The notes beneath the pieces are model-generated. The model did not search any database. It was not told the DNA's origin and worked only from the letters and a program-made list of their open reading frames with translations. From contig NJPS01000008.1 of the NCBI GenBank assembly GCA_002946415.1, positions 496,001 through 560,000 on the forward strand: a DNA stretch of 64,000 nt, written 5' to 3'. This document shows, in pieces, positions 47,161 to 59,846 of this stretch (the stretch's first letter is position 1; each line of letters opens with the position of its first letter). The translations under genes and the position numbers were made by a program. Origin of the DNA: Rutstroemia sp. NJR-2017a BVV2. Its lineage: Eukaryota > Ascomycota > Leotiomycetes > Helotiales > Rutstroemiaceae.

Positions 47161-47225
47161 TAACGTGCAACCCCATCCAGTGAGCCATGCCCTTCTGGTG
47201 GCTCACTGGATGGTGTTGTACGTTA
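47161..47225. repeat. Inverted repeat, 27-bp arms
   Basis: Arms 47161-47187 and 47199-47225 are reverse complements with two mismatches; the inner 15 bp (CCATCCAGTGAGCCA) are perfect. The loop is 11 nt. It lies 310 bases after the first foldback and has unrelated sequence. Confidence 0.9.
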
Positions 47226-47438
47226 CTCATTTTGAGCGTTTGAGCTTATGAGTATTCTCTCATTTTTCCTTTTTCTAAGTCTAGCAATCAAGCCCGTTAT
47301 ATCCGATTACAGTCTTGATTGAGATCTAGAATGTGAAGAACAACTGTGACTTTTCATGTACCATTCACCGAGTTTCCGGTAGCCTTACATCAGAACAACC
47401 ACCCTAGAAAACAAATCCTGCCGAGCCAACACTCAGTT

Positions 47439-49130
47439 CTACCTCTTAACAGTCTTCTCAGGCTTCTTCTCAAATTGTCTACACCACTTCCCCCAACTTT
47501 TCGCCCCTTTCTTCATCACCCCCTCCAAATCATCGCGCACCTCCCGTTCCTGCCACCGCATATCATCCCACCCTCGACCCCGCAGCACCTCTCCATCCGT
47601 AGGCGGCATACCCGCGCTCGCGAACCTGGCTGGGTCGTGTTTGTGACATAGTTCGGCCAAGTACCGCTCTAGTACTTTCATGTTCTCTAACTCCTCGAAC
47701 CGGAGATGCAGTTCTTTGTTTGAGGATGGTGTTGTTCTTGTTTTGAATCTTGTTTTGGTGTTGCTGGAGGAGGGGAGGGGGAAATGGGAAGGAGAGAGAC
47801 GCTGGAGAAGCGAACGCGAAACAAGGTAGCCGCGGATGGAGGAGTAGAACCAGATGAGATCGATCTCGAAGAGTCCGCCGAAGGGCCAGATGACGGCGGC
47901 GAAGGTATCGATTATGAGGGTTGGGGTGAGGAGAGCGCTGGATATGAGGGTGTGGGTTAGGGCGCGGCGGTGGGTGAGGAGGATTTGGTGGGTGAATTGG
48001 TGGGCGAGGGGTATGGGGAGGGAGGGCGAGGGGGAAGGTTTGGGAGGAGTAGGAGAGGAAGAGGAGGGCGAGGAGGAGGGAGTGGTGGTTAAGGAAGCAG
48101 GGGGAGAGGGAGAAGCTGTAGGGGAAGATACGGGGGGAATTTGAGACGAAGATAGGGGCGGGTGAACGAGGTGAAGGGTTTGGACTTCTATCAGATCGTG
48201 TCAGCACGAACGGCGAGGGTAAAGGAGTTCCTGGAACTTGGAAGAGAGGAATGAATCGCACCTTTTCTCGGAACTCGATTGAGGAATGTTATATCAGTTG
48301 GCTTTATAGCCGCCGTGGCCCATACTATACCACGCATAGTTTTGCTATGAAGACCTTTGAGACTCATGGTCTTGCCTTCATAGGTTTTGGCTTTTTTGAT
48401 CTATGAGGTATTAGTTCTGCAATCACATGGACGTGCGGAGCGGCTGCCCAGTGGAGAGGAGAAAAGCTACCTCTTGCTGCCAGAATCTTTTAGCTTTATG
48501 TCTCTTTCCCTCCTTCACTCCTTCAGCAGGTTTGAGTAAATGTGGTGGAGGTGGTGTGTAGATTAGGAAGCGCTGAAATTGTTAGGTTTGTTGACTTTAG
48601 TTGTGAAGTGAGAAACAAACCTGAGGCATATCATCCGGTGCATCGATGGGTTTGGGAAAGGGAATGAAATACATAATCATCTTGTGAGAATCACGGGTAT
48701 AGAGGAATTCATTCGGTTTGTTGTTCGACTGCGGGGTTCGCAAGAATGGACCTCCGAACCATCGGTTCGGAACTGTGTTTCGTGGTGGGAGATCCGGCGC
48801 GTTTGACGTGGTGTTCTGAGTGGTGGTGTCTGGAACCTGCCTTGGGGGTAGCTCTGGAGCAAGCGGGGGTGCTGGCTGGCTGGAGCCGGACTCGTTGTTG
48901 ACTCCTGGTCGGTTACCTGGGAGCGGAGGTGGTTTATCTGTCACTGCTGGAGCGGAATTGCTCATTGTGAATGAACTCTCTGTTGTTTGTTCGTCTTCCA
49001 CCGTTGGATTCAGGGGTGTTTTGCTCGGTACTTTCGGTGGTTGCTCCATGTTTGCTACACACTTAGTTGGCAATCCTATCGGCTCCGCTGGGAGTTCGTA
49101 AGCAATTGCTGGAAGTATAACTTGCGACAT
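47439..49130 (-). CDS. Conserved fungal protein, 499 residues, function unknown
   Basis: Exons 48621-49130, 48471-48572, 48262-48400 and 47439-48187 join cleanly in phase. The head is Pro/Ser/Thr-rich with LPPR-type words. The second exon encodes RFLIYTPPPPHLLKPAEGVK and KAKRFWQQE; the third has KAKTYEGKTMSLKG and ITFLNRVP. A Ser/Pro linker precedes a conserved core with two likely membrane-associated segments: LISSALLTPTLIIDTFAAVI, then WPFGGLFEIDLIWFYSSIRG. The end, MKVLERYLAELCHKHD to WGKWCRQFEKKPEK, is typical of a widely conserved but uncharacterised fungal family. The hydrophobic centre suggests membrane attachment, perhaps mitochondrial or ER. The coding strand changes from very C-rich to very G-rich within the last exon, near 47.7 kb. 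Confidence 0.85.
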
Positions 49131-51195
49131 TGTCTGTCGGACTGCTATGGAAAATATTGATAGAAAAAGAAATGTACGATTAGAAAGAAACTTAACTTCT
49201 CGCTTTCAATCTCGCTGATTTTGAAGATTAGAGGGTAGTTTCATCGTGTGCTAGCCCATGATGCGTCGCGAATGTTACGCGGTTATCGGAAAGGGGCATC
49301 CTGGTTGGGGTAAATGCATGGGAAAATTGTCATCTCAACTCTGAACACGACTGGATGATATGTTAAATGCATTGATTCTATTTTCGCTTTACTCCCCTTA
49401 TTCTTTTAGGTTCATCTCATCTTGTTTCCAACGATGCGCAATGGTACGGCTGGGAACGACATGATCACGTGTATTGGCGGTGGATTCCCGTGATATAGTT
49501 TCATGATTTGCTGTTGTTGTGATCTGTTCTATCCTTGAAGGCCTTTGACCAATACACACATGCAATTGCGTAAAGGATTTGACTGAGTAGTAGGTATAAT
49601 CTTTTGTCTGGTAGTCGTGAAATTCTTCAACCCTTCATCACTGCGAGATACCTATACTAGCGGCAACTGGAACTGACAGCAACTGCTTACTGAGCGATGG
49701 TGCATGGCCAAGACTGGTAACAAAACTGTAATACTATAATTCCCCTCAGCTGGGCGTAAATAACTGGCTGTCGATTATTCCAACGCGCCATCAAGGTGCC
49801 ATCTCAACTCCCACTGAAATTTTAACCTTTCTGGAGCCGTGATCAGTTTTGCTTGTGAAAAGGTTGGGCTCTAGGTCTTCTTAACAGCCTTGTAAGGACT
49901 CGAGCCTGCAGCGGTGCGTTCTTAACGGTTCGGGAACATTGAGTACGGTCCTGTGGCCTTTTCTATTCTTTTCTCCCCCTTTCTTCAGCTATTGTGAAGT
50001 CGAGTACAGAAGTTAGGACGGATGCTATCTTACCCGGATCCGTTCCCCATCTATTATATGGTATCGGAATTTTGTGGAACAACTAACTTTCCATAATTCC
50101 GTAGACGGACCCAGTTCCAGATCAGCTACTAGTCAAGTCGCCGAATCAGATGTACGCATTGACGATCTTATACTTTAGTATAAGCTAATCCGTTGAAACT
50201 GGGCGAAGCGAAAGCTTGCTGACGTAGCTGCTTTTACACTAGTCGAGTAGCACATTCTTGAAGTCTCCGATGTCCACTCTACTTTCTTCTAGAACATGAA
50301 AACAATGCCACAAGTCTCACTATTTCCCCCTCTCCGCCGGCCACGGAGGAATTAGATAGCAGGACACACATATCCCGTGTACAACTTTATGAAGATAGGA
50401 ACTTCGGAGGCAAAACGCAAACGGACATTGCTCCAGCCGGTTTTCTTTTTCAGAGTTATGAACGCTACCAAACTTACCATCAACCCAACACCCGCAAGCC
50501 TTATCAAATGTCTTATCCGAATTCCCGCGCAAAGGAATCCGAAAGAGCCAATGGATGAGAGAGAACGCTGATCTTACCCCACATACCCCCATGCTCGACC
50601 CTCTTTCACAAGGCTGAACATGAGGCTGCGGCTGATCTGATGCTTTCGCGTTCGTATTTCGTCATAATACGGCATAGATTTTGTGCGTAGTGGCACAACC
50701 ATCTATTGTGATCAAAACTTTCTTTTGTACTTTGGAACATCCTGTCTATTCTTTACTTGTTACACTACGATAGTGACACCGGGTATTCATTCCCGGCTTC
50801 TTTCCCTTGGCAACATTCTAGCTTTAGTGGCTTGCTTAGGAATTTGTGCAAGCGGACATAATCACAATTTCATTTGTCCGTGGTGTCTAGTCTTCGTCAT
50901 TCCGTGCATAGCTTTGGACTACTCGTCCGCCGATGAATTAACCAAACATCGAAGTTTCATTATTGACAGATACATATATGATTGATTGTTCCCCGACTTA
51001 AGGGTTCTTTTGAGAAGCTAAAAAGCATACTAATTCTAATCTCGACTCGAGCGCATCTTCTTGGACTTCAGTCGAAACGGTGGTTTGAACCGAGCAGCGC
51101 ATTGGAAGGGATTTGATATTTTTAAACCATTTCAACTATCGCATTTCTGTTCATCGTCAATACACACCAAGCCTAACGACATTACCAGAGCCAAC
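49131..51195. other. Divergent intergenic region, 2.1 kb
   Basis: Upstream of both the 499-residue gene and the ABC transporter. Several A/T- and pyrimidine-rich blocks occur. I found no clear pleiotropic-drug-response element and no credible gene. Confidence 0.45.
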
Positions 51196-54100
51196 ATGGC
51201 TTCTGACGAGCGTCATGATTACTTCCCAGAGAGAACCGAAAACATCCTCCACGATGATATAGACAGAAAGGACTACCCCGAAAACTCATCAACATCAGAT
51301 GGCTCTACGGCTTATCAAGACCAATTACACAGGACACAGACCAGTGAAACGATTCGGAGAGACCGATTTGAACCAATCAGAGCTGGCGATCGAGAACAAT
51401 TGCAGCGAATCGCTTCGCAATTTGGAGGCTCTCAGATTAGTCGAACTATTACGAATGTTGACCTGGAGAGACGGGATACTTTGGCCGGTGTCAAGCTTGG
51501 GGATCCAGTCTTGGATCCCAGCTCGAGTGAGTTTGATGTGTATAAATGGTGTAGAATGTAAGGTTATCATGTTTCTAATGATGCTGGGCAATCAACATAC
51601 TGACAACTATTGAAAAGGATGATGAGATTGATTGACGAAAATCAGGTCATTCAAAGACGTGCTGGAATAGTTTTCAAGAATCTTAAAGTTTGCGGATCAG
51701 GATCAGCAATTAACATCCAGAAGGATGTCGCATCTCTATTAATGGCACCTCTAAGGTTTCGAGAATTCTTCGGAAAAGGACCTGAGAAGACTATCCTGAA
51801 CGATTTCAACGGTGTTTTGAGGCCAGGAGAGATGCTAGTGGTACTCGGGCGACCGGGCTCAGGATGCAGTACTTTTCTCAAGACTCTGACTGGAGAACTC
51901 CACGGACTGGATATGAAAGATCAATCGATGATTCATTACAATGGTATCACCCAGAAACAGATGCTAAAACAATTCCGTGGCGAAATTGTGTACAACCAAG
52001 AAGTCGATAAACATTTCCCTCATTTGACGGTTGGAGAAACCTTGGAGTTTGCTGCACGTTGCCGTACTCCTCAACAAAGACTTGTTGATGGAATTGATCG
52101 AGAAGCATGGGCAAAACACATGGCGCAGGTGGTTATGGCGGTCTTTGGTTTATCACATACGTACAACACCAAGGTCGGAAATGACTTTGTTCGAGGTGTG
52201 TCAGGAGGGGAGAGAAAGCGTGTCAGTATTGCAGAAATGGCTTTAGCTGGATCTCCAATCGCTGCTTGGGACAACTCCACTCGTGGTCTGGATGCGGCAA
52301 CAGCACTTGAAGTATGTTAACTCCTATGTTAACTCCGTTAGACAATCATGCATTTGGAACCCAACTAACATGTACACCAGTTTACCAAGTCCTTGCGCAT
52401 GACTGCCAACCTGGCTGGTTCTTGCCATTTAGTTGCTATCTACCAAGCTTCTCAAGCCATCTACGATGAGTTTGACAAGGCTGTTGTACTTTACGAGGGT
52501 CGACAAATCTACTTCGGACCCTGCGATGCTGCAAAACAATACTTCATTGATATGGGCTATGAATGTCCTAGTCGTCAGACCACCGGTGATTTCCTTACTT
52601 CGGTAACGAATCCTTCTGAGCGAAAAGTCCGTCCAGGATTCGAGAAGAAGGTCCCTAGAACACCAGACGAGTTCGAAAAGTACTTCAAGGAGTCATTCAC
52701 CTTCAAAGAGATGATGAGAGAAATGAAAGCACACGAGGAGGAGTTCCCAATGGGTGGAAAGACGCTAGAAGAATTCAGAGCCAGTCGAAAAGGTATGCAG
52801 GCAAATCATCAGAGACCCGAGTCTCCCTACACTGTCAGTATCCCAATGCAGGTTAAATACTGTACGAAACGGGCGTTTCAGCGCTTGTGGAACGACAAGA
52901 CTTCAACTGTTACGACAATTATTGGCCAAATTGTCATGGCTTTGATTATCGGTTCTATATTCTACAACACTCCAAACAACACCGCCAGCTTCTTCCAGAA
53001 AGGTGGTGTTTTGTTCTTCGCAGTTTTGCTCAACGCTCTTATCGCTATTTCTGAAATCAACAATCTATACTCACAACGGCCTATCGTCGAGAAGCAGGCT
53101 TCCTATGCATTCTACCATCCCTTCACAGAAGCTTTAGCCGGCATTGTTATGGACATACCTGTTAAATTTATGATTGCAGTTTGTTTCAACGTCATTCTGT
53201 ACTTCTTATCTGGTTTGAAGAGAGAAGCCTCAGCGTTTTTCATCTTCTTCTTGTTCAACTTCGTTGCAATATTAACTGTAAGTGATCTTATGAACGCTCT
53301 GAGCAGCTAGCTCATTAAATATTATTTACATGCACAGTCATCACTAACCCAGATTACAGATGAGTCAGATTTATCGCAGTATCGCCGCATCCACGAAAAC
53401 CGTCGCTCAAGCCCTCGCCATTGCCGGTGTTGCTACTCTAGCTATTGTCATTTACACTGGTTTCGTCATTCCCAGACCTCTTATGCATCCATGGTTCAAA
53501 TGGATATCCTGGATCAACCCTGTCGCGTATGCCTTTGAAGCTTTGTTCGTCAACGAACTCCATGGCTCACTCTTTGACTGCTCAACTTTGGTGCCAACTG
53601 GTCCTGGCTACACACAAACTGGAAATACATTCATCTGCAGCGTGGCCGGTGCTGTAGTTGGTCAGACTACTGTGAGTGGTGATGACTACCTGAATGCTCA
53701 ATTCCAATATTCATACTCGCACATTTGGAGAAATCTGGGATTCATGTTCGCGTTCATGATCTTCTTCTTAGCATTGTATCTGTTCGCAACTGAGTTCAAT
53801 GCAGCTACCGACAGCAAAGCTGAAGTCTTGGTCTTCCGCCGAGGTCATGTGCCAGAGGAACTAGCTGCTGCTGAGCGTGCTGCGAAGAATGATGAAGAAG
53901 CCCCTGTGGGCGCTGCTTCTACCGATGCTGTCAAGGATGAGGATGCCGAAAGGAAGCAAGATGAAAATGTTCAGGCGCTAGCACCACAAACGGACATTTT
54001 TACATGGAGAGATGTTTGTTATGACATTAAGATTAAGGATGCTGACCGCCGCTTGCTCGACAACGTCTCAGGCTGGGTCAAACCGGGCACGCTGACAGCA

Positions 54101-56130
54101 CTTATGGGTGTTTCTGGTGCTGGAAAAACCACTCTATTGGATGTTTTAGCTCAACGTGTTTCTATGGGTGTCGTTACCGGTGATATGTTGGTCAGCGGCA
54201 GACCTTTGGATGCCTCGTTCCAGCGAAAAACAGGATATGTTCAACAACAGGATTTGCATCTGGAGACCACTACAGTACGAGAAGCACTCCGATTCTCTGC
54301 ATTGCTACGTCAACCAAAATCTGTCTCTAAGCAGGAAAAGTTCGATTTTGTTGAGGATGTCATTAAGATGTTGAATATGGAAGATTTTGCCGAAGCTGTC
54401 GTCGGTGTTCCAGGTGAAGGTCTCAATGTCGAGCAGCGAAAATTGCTTACTATCGGTGTTGAACTGGCTGCTAAGCCTGCTCTACTTCTATTCTTGGACG
54501 AGCCTACCTCTGGGTTGGATTCGCAATCCTCGTGGGCTATTGTTTCTTTTCTGAGGAAGTTGGCAGATAATGGACAAGCTGTCTTGGCAACTATCCATCA
54601 GCCCAGTGCCATCTTGTTCCAGGAGTTCGATCGTCTGCTCTTCTTAGCTAAGGGTGGAAGGACTGTCTATTTCGGCGACATTGGCAAGAACTCGGAGACT
54701 TTACTGAATTATTTCGAATCTCACGGAGCTGATAAGTGCGGAGAGAATGACAATCCTGCAGAATATATGTTGACAATGGTCGGTGCTGGAGCACAGGGCA
54801 AATCTTCCAAAGATTGGTACGTATCTCCCCCCCTGCAATAATTTCACATATGACTAACAGCCACTCAGGCACGAAGTATGGAAAAACAGTGAAGAAGCTA
54901 AAGGTGTTCAAGCCGAATTATCACGCATTCAACAAGAAATGGGCAACAGATCAGCACCAGATGATGAGGGATCACACGACGAGTTTGCCATGCCATTCAT
55001 GTCGCAACTGATCGAGGTTACTAAACGAGTCTTCCAACAGTACTGGAGAACACCCGGTTACATCTACTCCAAGCTTCTTCTCGGTGTGGCATCTGCTCTG
55101 TTTATCGGTTTCTCATTCTTCCATGCCGACCCCTCGCAACAAGGTCTCCAAGACGTCATCTTTTCCATCTTCATGATTACAACAATCTTCACAACACTTG
55201 TCCAACAAATCATGCCCCGCTTCATTACCCAAAGAGATCTCTATGAAGTTCGCGAAAGGCCATCAAAGTCCTACAGTTGGAAAGCGTTCCTTATCGCCAA
55301 CATCGTTGTCGAGATTCCTTACCAAATACTTCTTGGTATTATGGTCTTCGCATCCTACTTCTACCCAATCTATACTTATAACGGCATTCCACCATCCTCA
55401 CGCCAAGGACTTATCCTCCTCTTACTCGTTCAATTCTTCGTATTCGCCAGTACTTTCGCTCACATGCTTATTGCTGCTCTTCCCGACGCCGAAACCGCAG
55501 GAAACATTGCCACTCTGATGTTCTCGCTCACTTTGACCTTCAACGGTGTCTTCCAGCCTCCTCAGGCCCTTCCCGGCTTCTGGATTTTCATGTACCGCGT
55601 CTCACCATTGACTTGTAAGCTTGACTACCCTATTTCCACCGAAATTTCAGATTTAACATATTCCAGATCTTGTTTCAGCCATCGCATCCACCGGTCTTTC
55701 CGGCCGCCAAGTAGTCTGCGCCGAGAAAGAACTCGCCGTCATGCAACCCCCATCCGGTCAAACCTGCGGTGCATACCTCAACAACTACGCCACTGCCGCC
55801 GGTGGCTCCATTTATAACCCCGAAGCCACATCAAATTGCCAGTACTGTTCTGCATCCAACGCAGATCAATTCTTGTCATCCGTCGCAATCCAGTACAGCA
55901 CACGCTGGAGAGACTATGGAATCGTGTTTGCGTACATTGTGTTTAATATCTTCATGGCTGTGCTACTGTACTATCTCATCAGAGTGAGGAAGAGCAGTGG
56001 AAAGAGTATGAAGGATAAGATGGGATTCTTGGGAAAACTGTTCAAAAGAGATGCAGAGAAGAATAATACAAAGAATACCCAAGTCAAGAAGGAGGCGCCG
56101 TTAGCGAAGGGGGAGAAGACGGCGAACTAA
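51196..56130 (+). CDS. PDR-type ABC transporter (ABCG, full-size)
   Basis: A 1539-residue drug efflux pump from exons 51196-51557, 51618-52311, 52381-53277, 53360-54816, 54869-55614 and 55667-56130; every junction is in phase. The order is the reverse (NBD-TMD)2 layout of fungal PDR/CDR pumps. NBD1 has Walker [10 protein letters not shown] with Cys for the usual Lys (about residue 200), signature [10 protein letters not shown] and a degenerate Walker [16 protein letters not shown]2 has a canonical Walker [11 protein letters not shown] (about residue 900), signature [12 protein letters not shown] and Walker [14 protein letters not shown]. This asymmetry is normal for the family. Two six-helix membrane domains follow the NBDs. 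Such pumps export azoles, phenylpyrroles and plant antimicrobials at the plasma membrane. Confidence 0.97.
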
Positions 56131-56695
56131 CCGAGAGGGGTGAATGTGATCGTTGATCATTTTGTTCTTGTATATGATTTTTTGGATGAAAAGTCATGAT
56201 TTATTATGGGTATGCCATTTATAATGAGGGATAGTTGGACGAGATTGTGGTTCAAACGGGCTAGACGGGGTGTTCATATGAAGTCATTTGTACTGGAAAT
56301 ATCATATAGATTACTTATATTTAATAATTACACATCATTTACTTTCAAAAAATTTCCTCTTCCGTGCAATAGAGTTATCTGATTAACCTCCCGACTGTGA
56401 CTGATTCTGCCTTTCCAGGCTAACCTGCGAGCTCCCGCCCAGATGCAGCCACGATGTGACACAACGGCATATTTTAGCAGACATGGGTGCTACGTGCTAA
56501 CCTCCACAAATTAGCATTAGCGTCCGGGACCGTTTTTACATACCAGGCTAGACTATTTAACGTCATGCCCGCCCGCGACTGATCTTGATGCGTATAAAAA
56601 TTTGATATCACTCATTAATCAGCATACAGCTCTCAAGCCTGCTCACTCTATCAGTTCACGCATCTTCCCATATTGTCTCTTCCCCGACTAAAATC
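56131..56695. other. Intergenic region
   Basis: ABC transporter 3' flank and promoter of the methyltransferase-like gene. No gene is supported. Confidence 0.5.
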
Positions 56696-57421
56696 ATGAC
56701 ATCCACCATCTCCCTCTCCCAAGCCTCCCTCGCAGCCGCTATCGCAACCTCCACGCTCGCAACCTTCATCGCGCTCTCCCCTCCCCACAAAAACCCCACC
56801 CGCGCTCCCCCAACCGGCGACTTCCTCCGCCATGTCAATGTCACCGGCGGTGCGTTCCGCACCTTGGTCTTCGTCCTCATCGGGCTGCTTTCCTTCCAAA
56901 CATGTGTTTCCATTCTCTCTTATCCTCGCTTGCCGTCCTCCTTACCCCTCCTCTTCCGTACCTCGGATTACACAATCAACCCCGCTCTCCTAACACCTAG
57001 CCCCTCCACCCTCCTTCCCCTCGCCGTCATCCTTCTGATCGGCGCCCCCCTGCGCCTTATCGCGTATGCGTCGCTGGGGAAGAACTTTACGTTTGCGTTG
57101 AGTAAGCCGGATGGTTTGACGACGAGCGGTGTGTACGGGTGGGTGCAGCATCCGAGTTACACAGGAATGGCAGCGTTGGTGATGGGGAATGTGGCGTTGC
57201 TTGCTAGGACGGATGGGGTTCTGGCATCATTGGTACCGAGGGCTTGGGCGGGTGTTTTTGAGGGAGTGGTGAAAGGGTTGGCGCCGTTGGCAATGGGCAT
57301 CTTTGGTTGGGGACTGTGGACACGAGTGAGGCAGGAGGAGGAGATGTTGAGGGGAGAGTTTGGCAGGGAGTGGGAGCAATGGCATAAGAGGACTGCGAGG
57401 TTTATACCTTGGATTTTCTGA
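56696..57421 (+). CDS. ICMT-like membrane methyltransferase
   Basis: A single-exon gene for 241 residues with about five hydrophobic segments. The C-terminal part has the isoprenylcysteine carboxyl methyltransferase/phospholipid methyltransferase signature: LGKNFTFALSK, TSGVYGWVQHPSYTGM and RVRQEEEMLRGEFGREWEQW. In the family the His-Pro-x-Tyr and Glu-Glu motifs hold S-adenosylmethionine. It is longer at the N terminus than minimal ICMT-like proteins. True ICMT acts on CaaX proteins at the ER; this one could instead be one of the uncharacterised fungal paralogs. The first 360 bases are very C-rich and the last 360 very G-rich on the coding strand. Confidence 0.88.
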   Translation: MTSTISLSQASLAAAIATSTLATFIALSPPHKNPTRAPPTGDFLRHVNVTGGAFRTLVFVLIGLLSFQTCVSILSYPRLPSSLPLLFRTSDYTINPALLTPSPSTLLPLAVILLIGAPLRLIAYASLGKNFTFALSKPDGLTTSGVYGWVQHPSYTGMAALVMGNVALLARTDGVLASLVPRAWAGVFEGVVKGLAPLAMGIFGWGLWTRVRQEEEMLRGEFGREWEQWHKRTARFIPWIF

Positions 57422-57770
57422 GAAGTATCAGGATTGGGATGGCTTTGGAAATGCGTGCTGCAGCCGGGCATTCTGCAGCTGGACATTCTGTTGTTTGTTG
57501 TGGATTTTGAAGTGAATAGGTATACCACGTGACTTGTCCTATCCAACGCAAAAGCTCACAAATTCACTTTACTAGAAGCTCAACATGAATTTCACCCACC
57601 GACAGAAACCTAGTATAAAGCCTCATCTTTCCCTCAATAATTCGCTCGACTGCATGATCTACTGCCGTTCTATTTTTTCCGCTATTACTTTTATACGATT
57701 AGGTACTCGTTGAACCACCTCTCGCAGAAGGTTTCGTTGACTTGAATAAACACAGCAGATGAAGTTCAAG
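57422..57770. other. Intergenic region
   Basis: Short spacer and promoter; nothing else is seen. Confidence 0.5.
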
Positions 57771-59160
57771 ATGTCGTCGTCAGATCTTCCCTTGTTTGCC
57801 CCTAGCACGTCTCCATTTATTCGCCGTCTTCCCGTCGAAATTCGCGATAAAATATACAGAATTCTGCTGGTCAATCCAACCATAGGGACTTTCGCGGCTG
57901 TGGAGCACGGCGATAGAAGGCATAAGAAGATCAAGTACGACTTATATCCCGAGATACTCATGACTTCTCGGCAGATCTACCAAGAGGCCTCAGATATTTA
58001 GACAAATCTGTCAAGTTATCTACGATTCTTGTCCTCGTCAAGTTAACATCATCGTTTTCAAAGTCCCAATATCGGCTGGCCGTGATCCAATCTCTTTTCG
58101 CTATGGCATAAAGCCGTGGGAGATTGTGCGGCCCTAATGGACTTGAGAAATTTTGGCTTATTAACATTCGAAAATCGCATACTCCATGGTGTTTCTCTCG
58201 GTAGCATATTAATTACAGAGTTTTTGGAATCTGGCATACTCAAACTAGTTGCTGCTGGAGTTGGCAGTGCATGTCAAGAAATGCTGAAGAAGCTAGCTGA
58301 AGGGAACTCGCCCGTTGAAAGGTATATATAACCCCTACACAACAGGAGGTACCTCAGAATTTGCTAATACAATTTACAGGCTATTCGAAATGTATCACTA
58401 TCTAGCTAGATTCGCACTTTCCTTCGAAATATATGTAGCTTTCAAGCTCTCAATGGCACCCGGCGGATCTGAAAGCGATTCTACTTTCGCCTACGGATCG
58501 CAACTATGGGCACAATCTGGTTGCAAACAACAGACCTGGAAAGAGAGTTGGAGAACTTTCACCAAGTATAACAATGTTCTATACGATTTCTCAGACCAAA
58601 CTTTAGACAAGGCACGCAAATATGCATACAATTTCCATAGGCAGTTGTTTAAAACGTACTGAGAAATGATAGTGAGATATCTGTCACCTCATTTCCATCG
58701 CCTGGTCGCTGCGTCCAAAGAAGTTGACGAATACCTTCACATTTCCGGAAATTTACGCCAGCAGATAGAGACCGACATACGGGTAAATGGCAGGGTCGAA
58801 GATAGCACGGAAAAGAAAGCTGTTCACCTTATCACACTGATTGAGAACTATGCTTCTTTGTTCGAGCGACACACACTACCCGGCTGGGGAGCAACATTCC
58901 TACGTCTGCACAGATACTCCCCACATATCACTAAGATGTGGGAGAGAGAGATATTGTTGGACCGATTAGCCTCTATGTTGGAGAACTATGACTACACCGA
59001 GTTTGACTCGGTGGTAACAGAAGTGCTCGCTGAGATGAATGGACGGCTTGCAAAGATACGCCATGCGGGGAAGCATCTGTTTGATGGGGATGGGTATGGT
59101 GATTGGAGATGCGATGTTGAGATGAATTTTCTGGGAGATGAGGATGAAGCGAAGATTTGA
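57771..59160 (+). pseudogene. Dead tandem paralog of the downstream LPxEIR-motif gene
   Basis: It starts like its neighbour: FIRRLPVEIRDKIYRILLVNP against KFPLEIRQEIYKYLLVNP. After ILMTSRQIYQEASDI the frame ends, and a +frame resumes with RQICQVIYDSCPRQVNIIV, which aligns with FCQAICQAGPKEIDIRVW about 95 residues later in the intact copy, so a stretch of roughly 300 bases is missing. A further shift leads to LRNFGLLTFENRILHGVS and SPVER. An intron matching that of the intact gene (donor GTATAT, acceptor CAG near 58380) joins it to LFEMYHYLARFALSFEIY. A TGA at 58660-58662 interrupts FKTY/EMIVRYL, where the intact copy has FKRQRSLIVEHL; CGA to TGA fits. The rest is open to 59160. Confidence 0.8.
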
Positions 59161-59846
59161 GTTGCGACGTAGTTACTGCTTATTCATATGGAGATGTACG
59201 TGGGGAGCTGAGTGTTAAGGATTGAAGACGTTAGTCTAAGGGAAATGGGCATGGAGGAAGAATTCCGAGGTGGTTTGATGCAGCGAGGAAGATTTTGGAG
59301 GTAGCTACGAAGCAAGATACACAGGCAGCCATTCTCATCACAACCATAGTGTATCCAAACGTCACTTAACCAAGACTTCTCCCTAACCTCTCTATCAAAG
59401 TGACTAGCGGTGAATTCATAGTTATCTGCAGACTCTAACAGGCCATACGTATTGCATCTTATCAGCATAGTATAAATCTCAGCAGTCGTTCGACCGTTCG
59501 AGCATTCGGTAGATTAGCCTCTCTCAAGAAAAGACTTCATTTCTCTATTCCATCTAAATCCATATCAACTCCCTCAAGCCGTTGGATTTCCTAGGCTGCC
59601 GCTAGACATACTGATTTCCGGTTCTTGCTTCATTCACTTTCCTTTTTCTCGGCTCAATGTTCTTTTGTCTGATCTGTACTACCACGTTGCTACTTCCTCA
59701 TTGGTTGATAGTAATTTGGTACTTTAATTCACTCATAAAAAGAATTCTACTCCAACTGAACTACTTCCTCGCACATAAAACCTTTCTCCCCATTCACAAC
59801 GTCAAAAAAACCTGGAGTGAAGCCCTTCTCACGCGTCTATCGAATC
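59161..59846. other. Intergenic region
   Basis: Spacer between the tandem paralogs, holding the promoter of the intact copy. No gene is supported. Confidence 0.5.

Larger units (their letters stand above)
46451..47438. other. Intergenic region with two foldbacks
   Basis: No gene is supported. Two strong inverted repeats are present and listed separately. Confidence 0.5.

Noticed and set aside
47563..48261. 232-residue minus-strand Pro/Ser/His-rich frame
   Set aside because: It is a wrong frame of the 499-residue gene; splicing at 48188-48261 gives the conserved family sequence instead.
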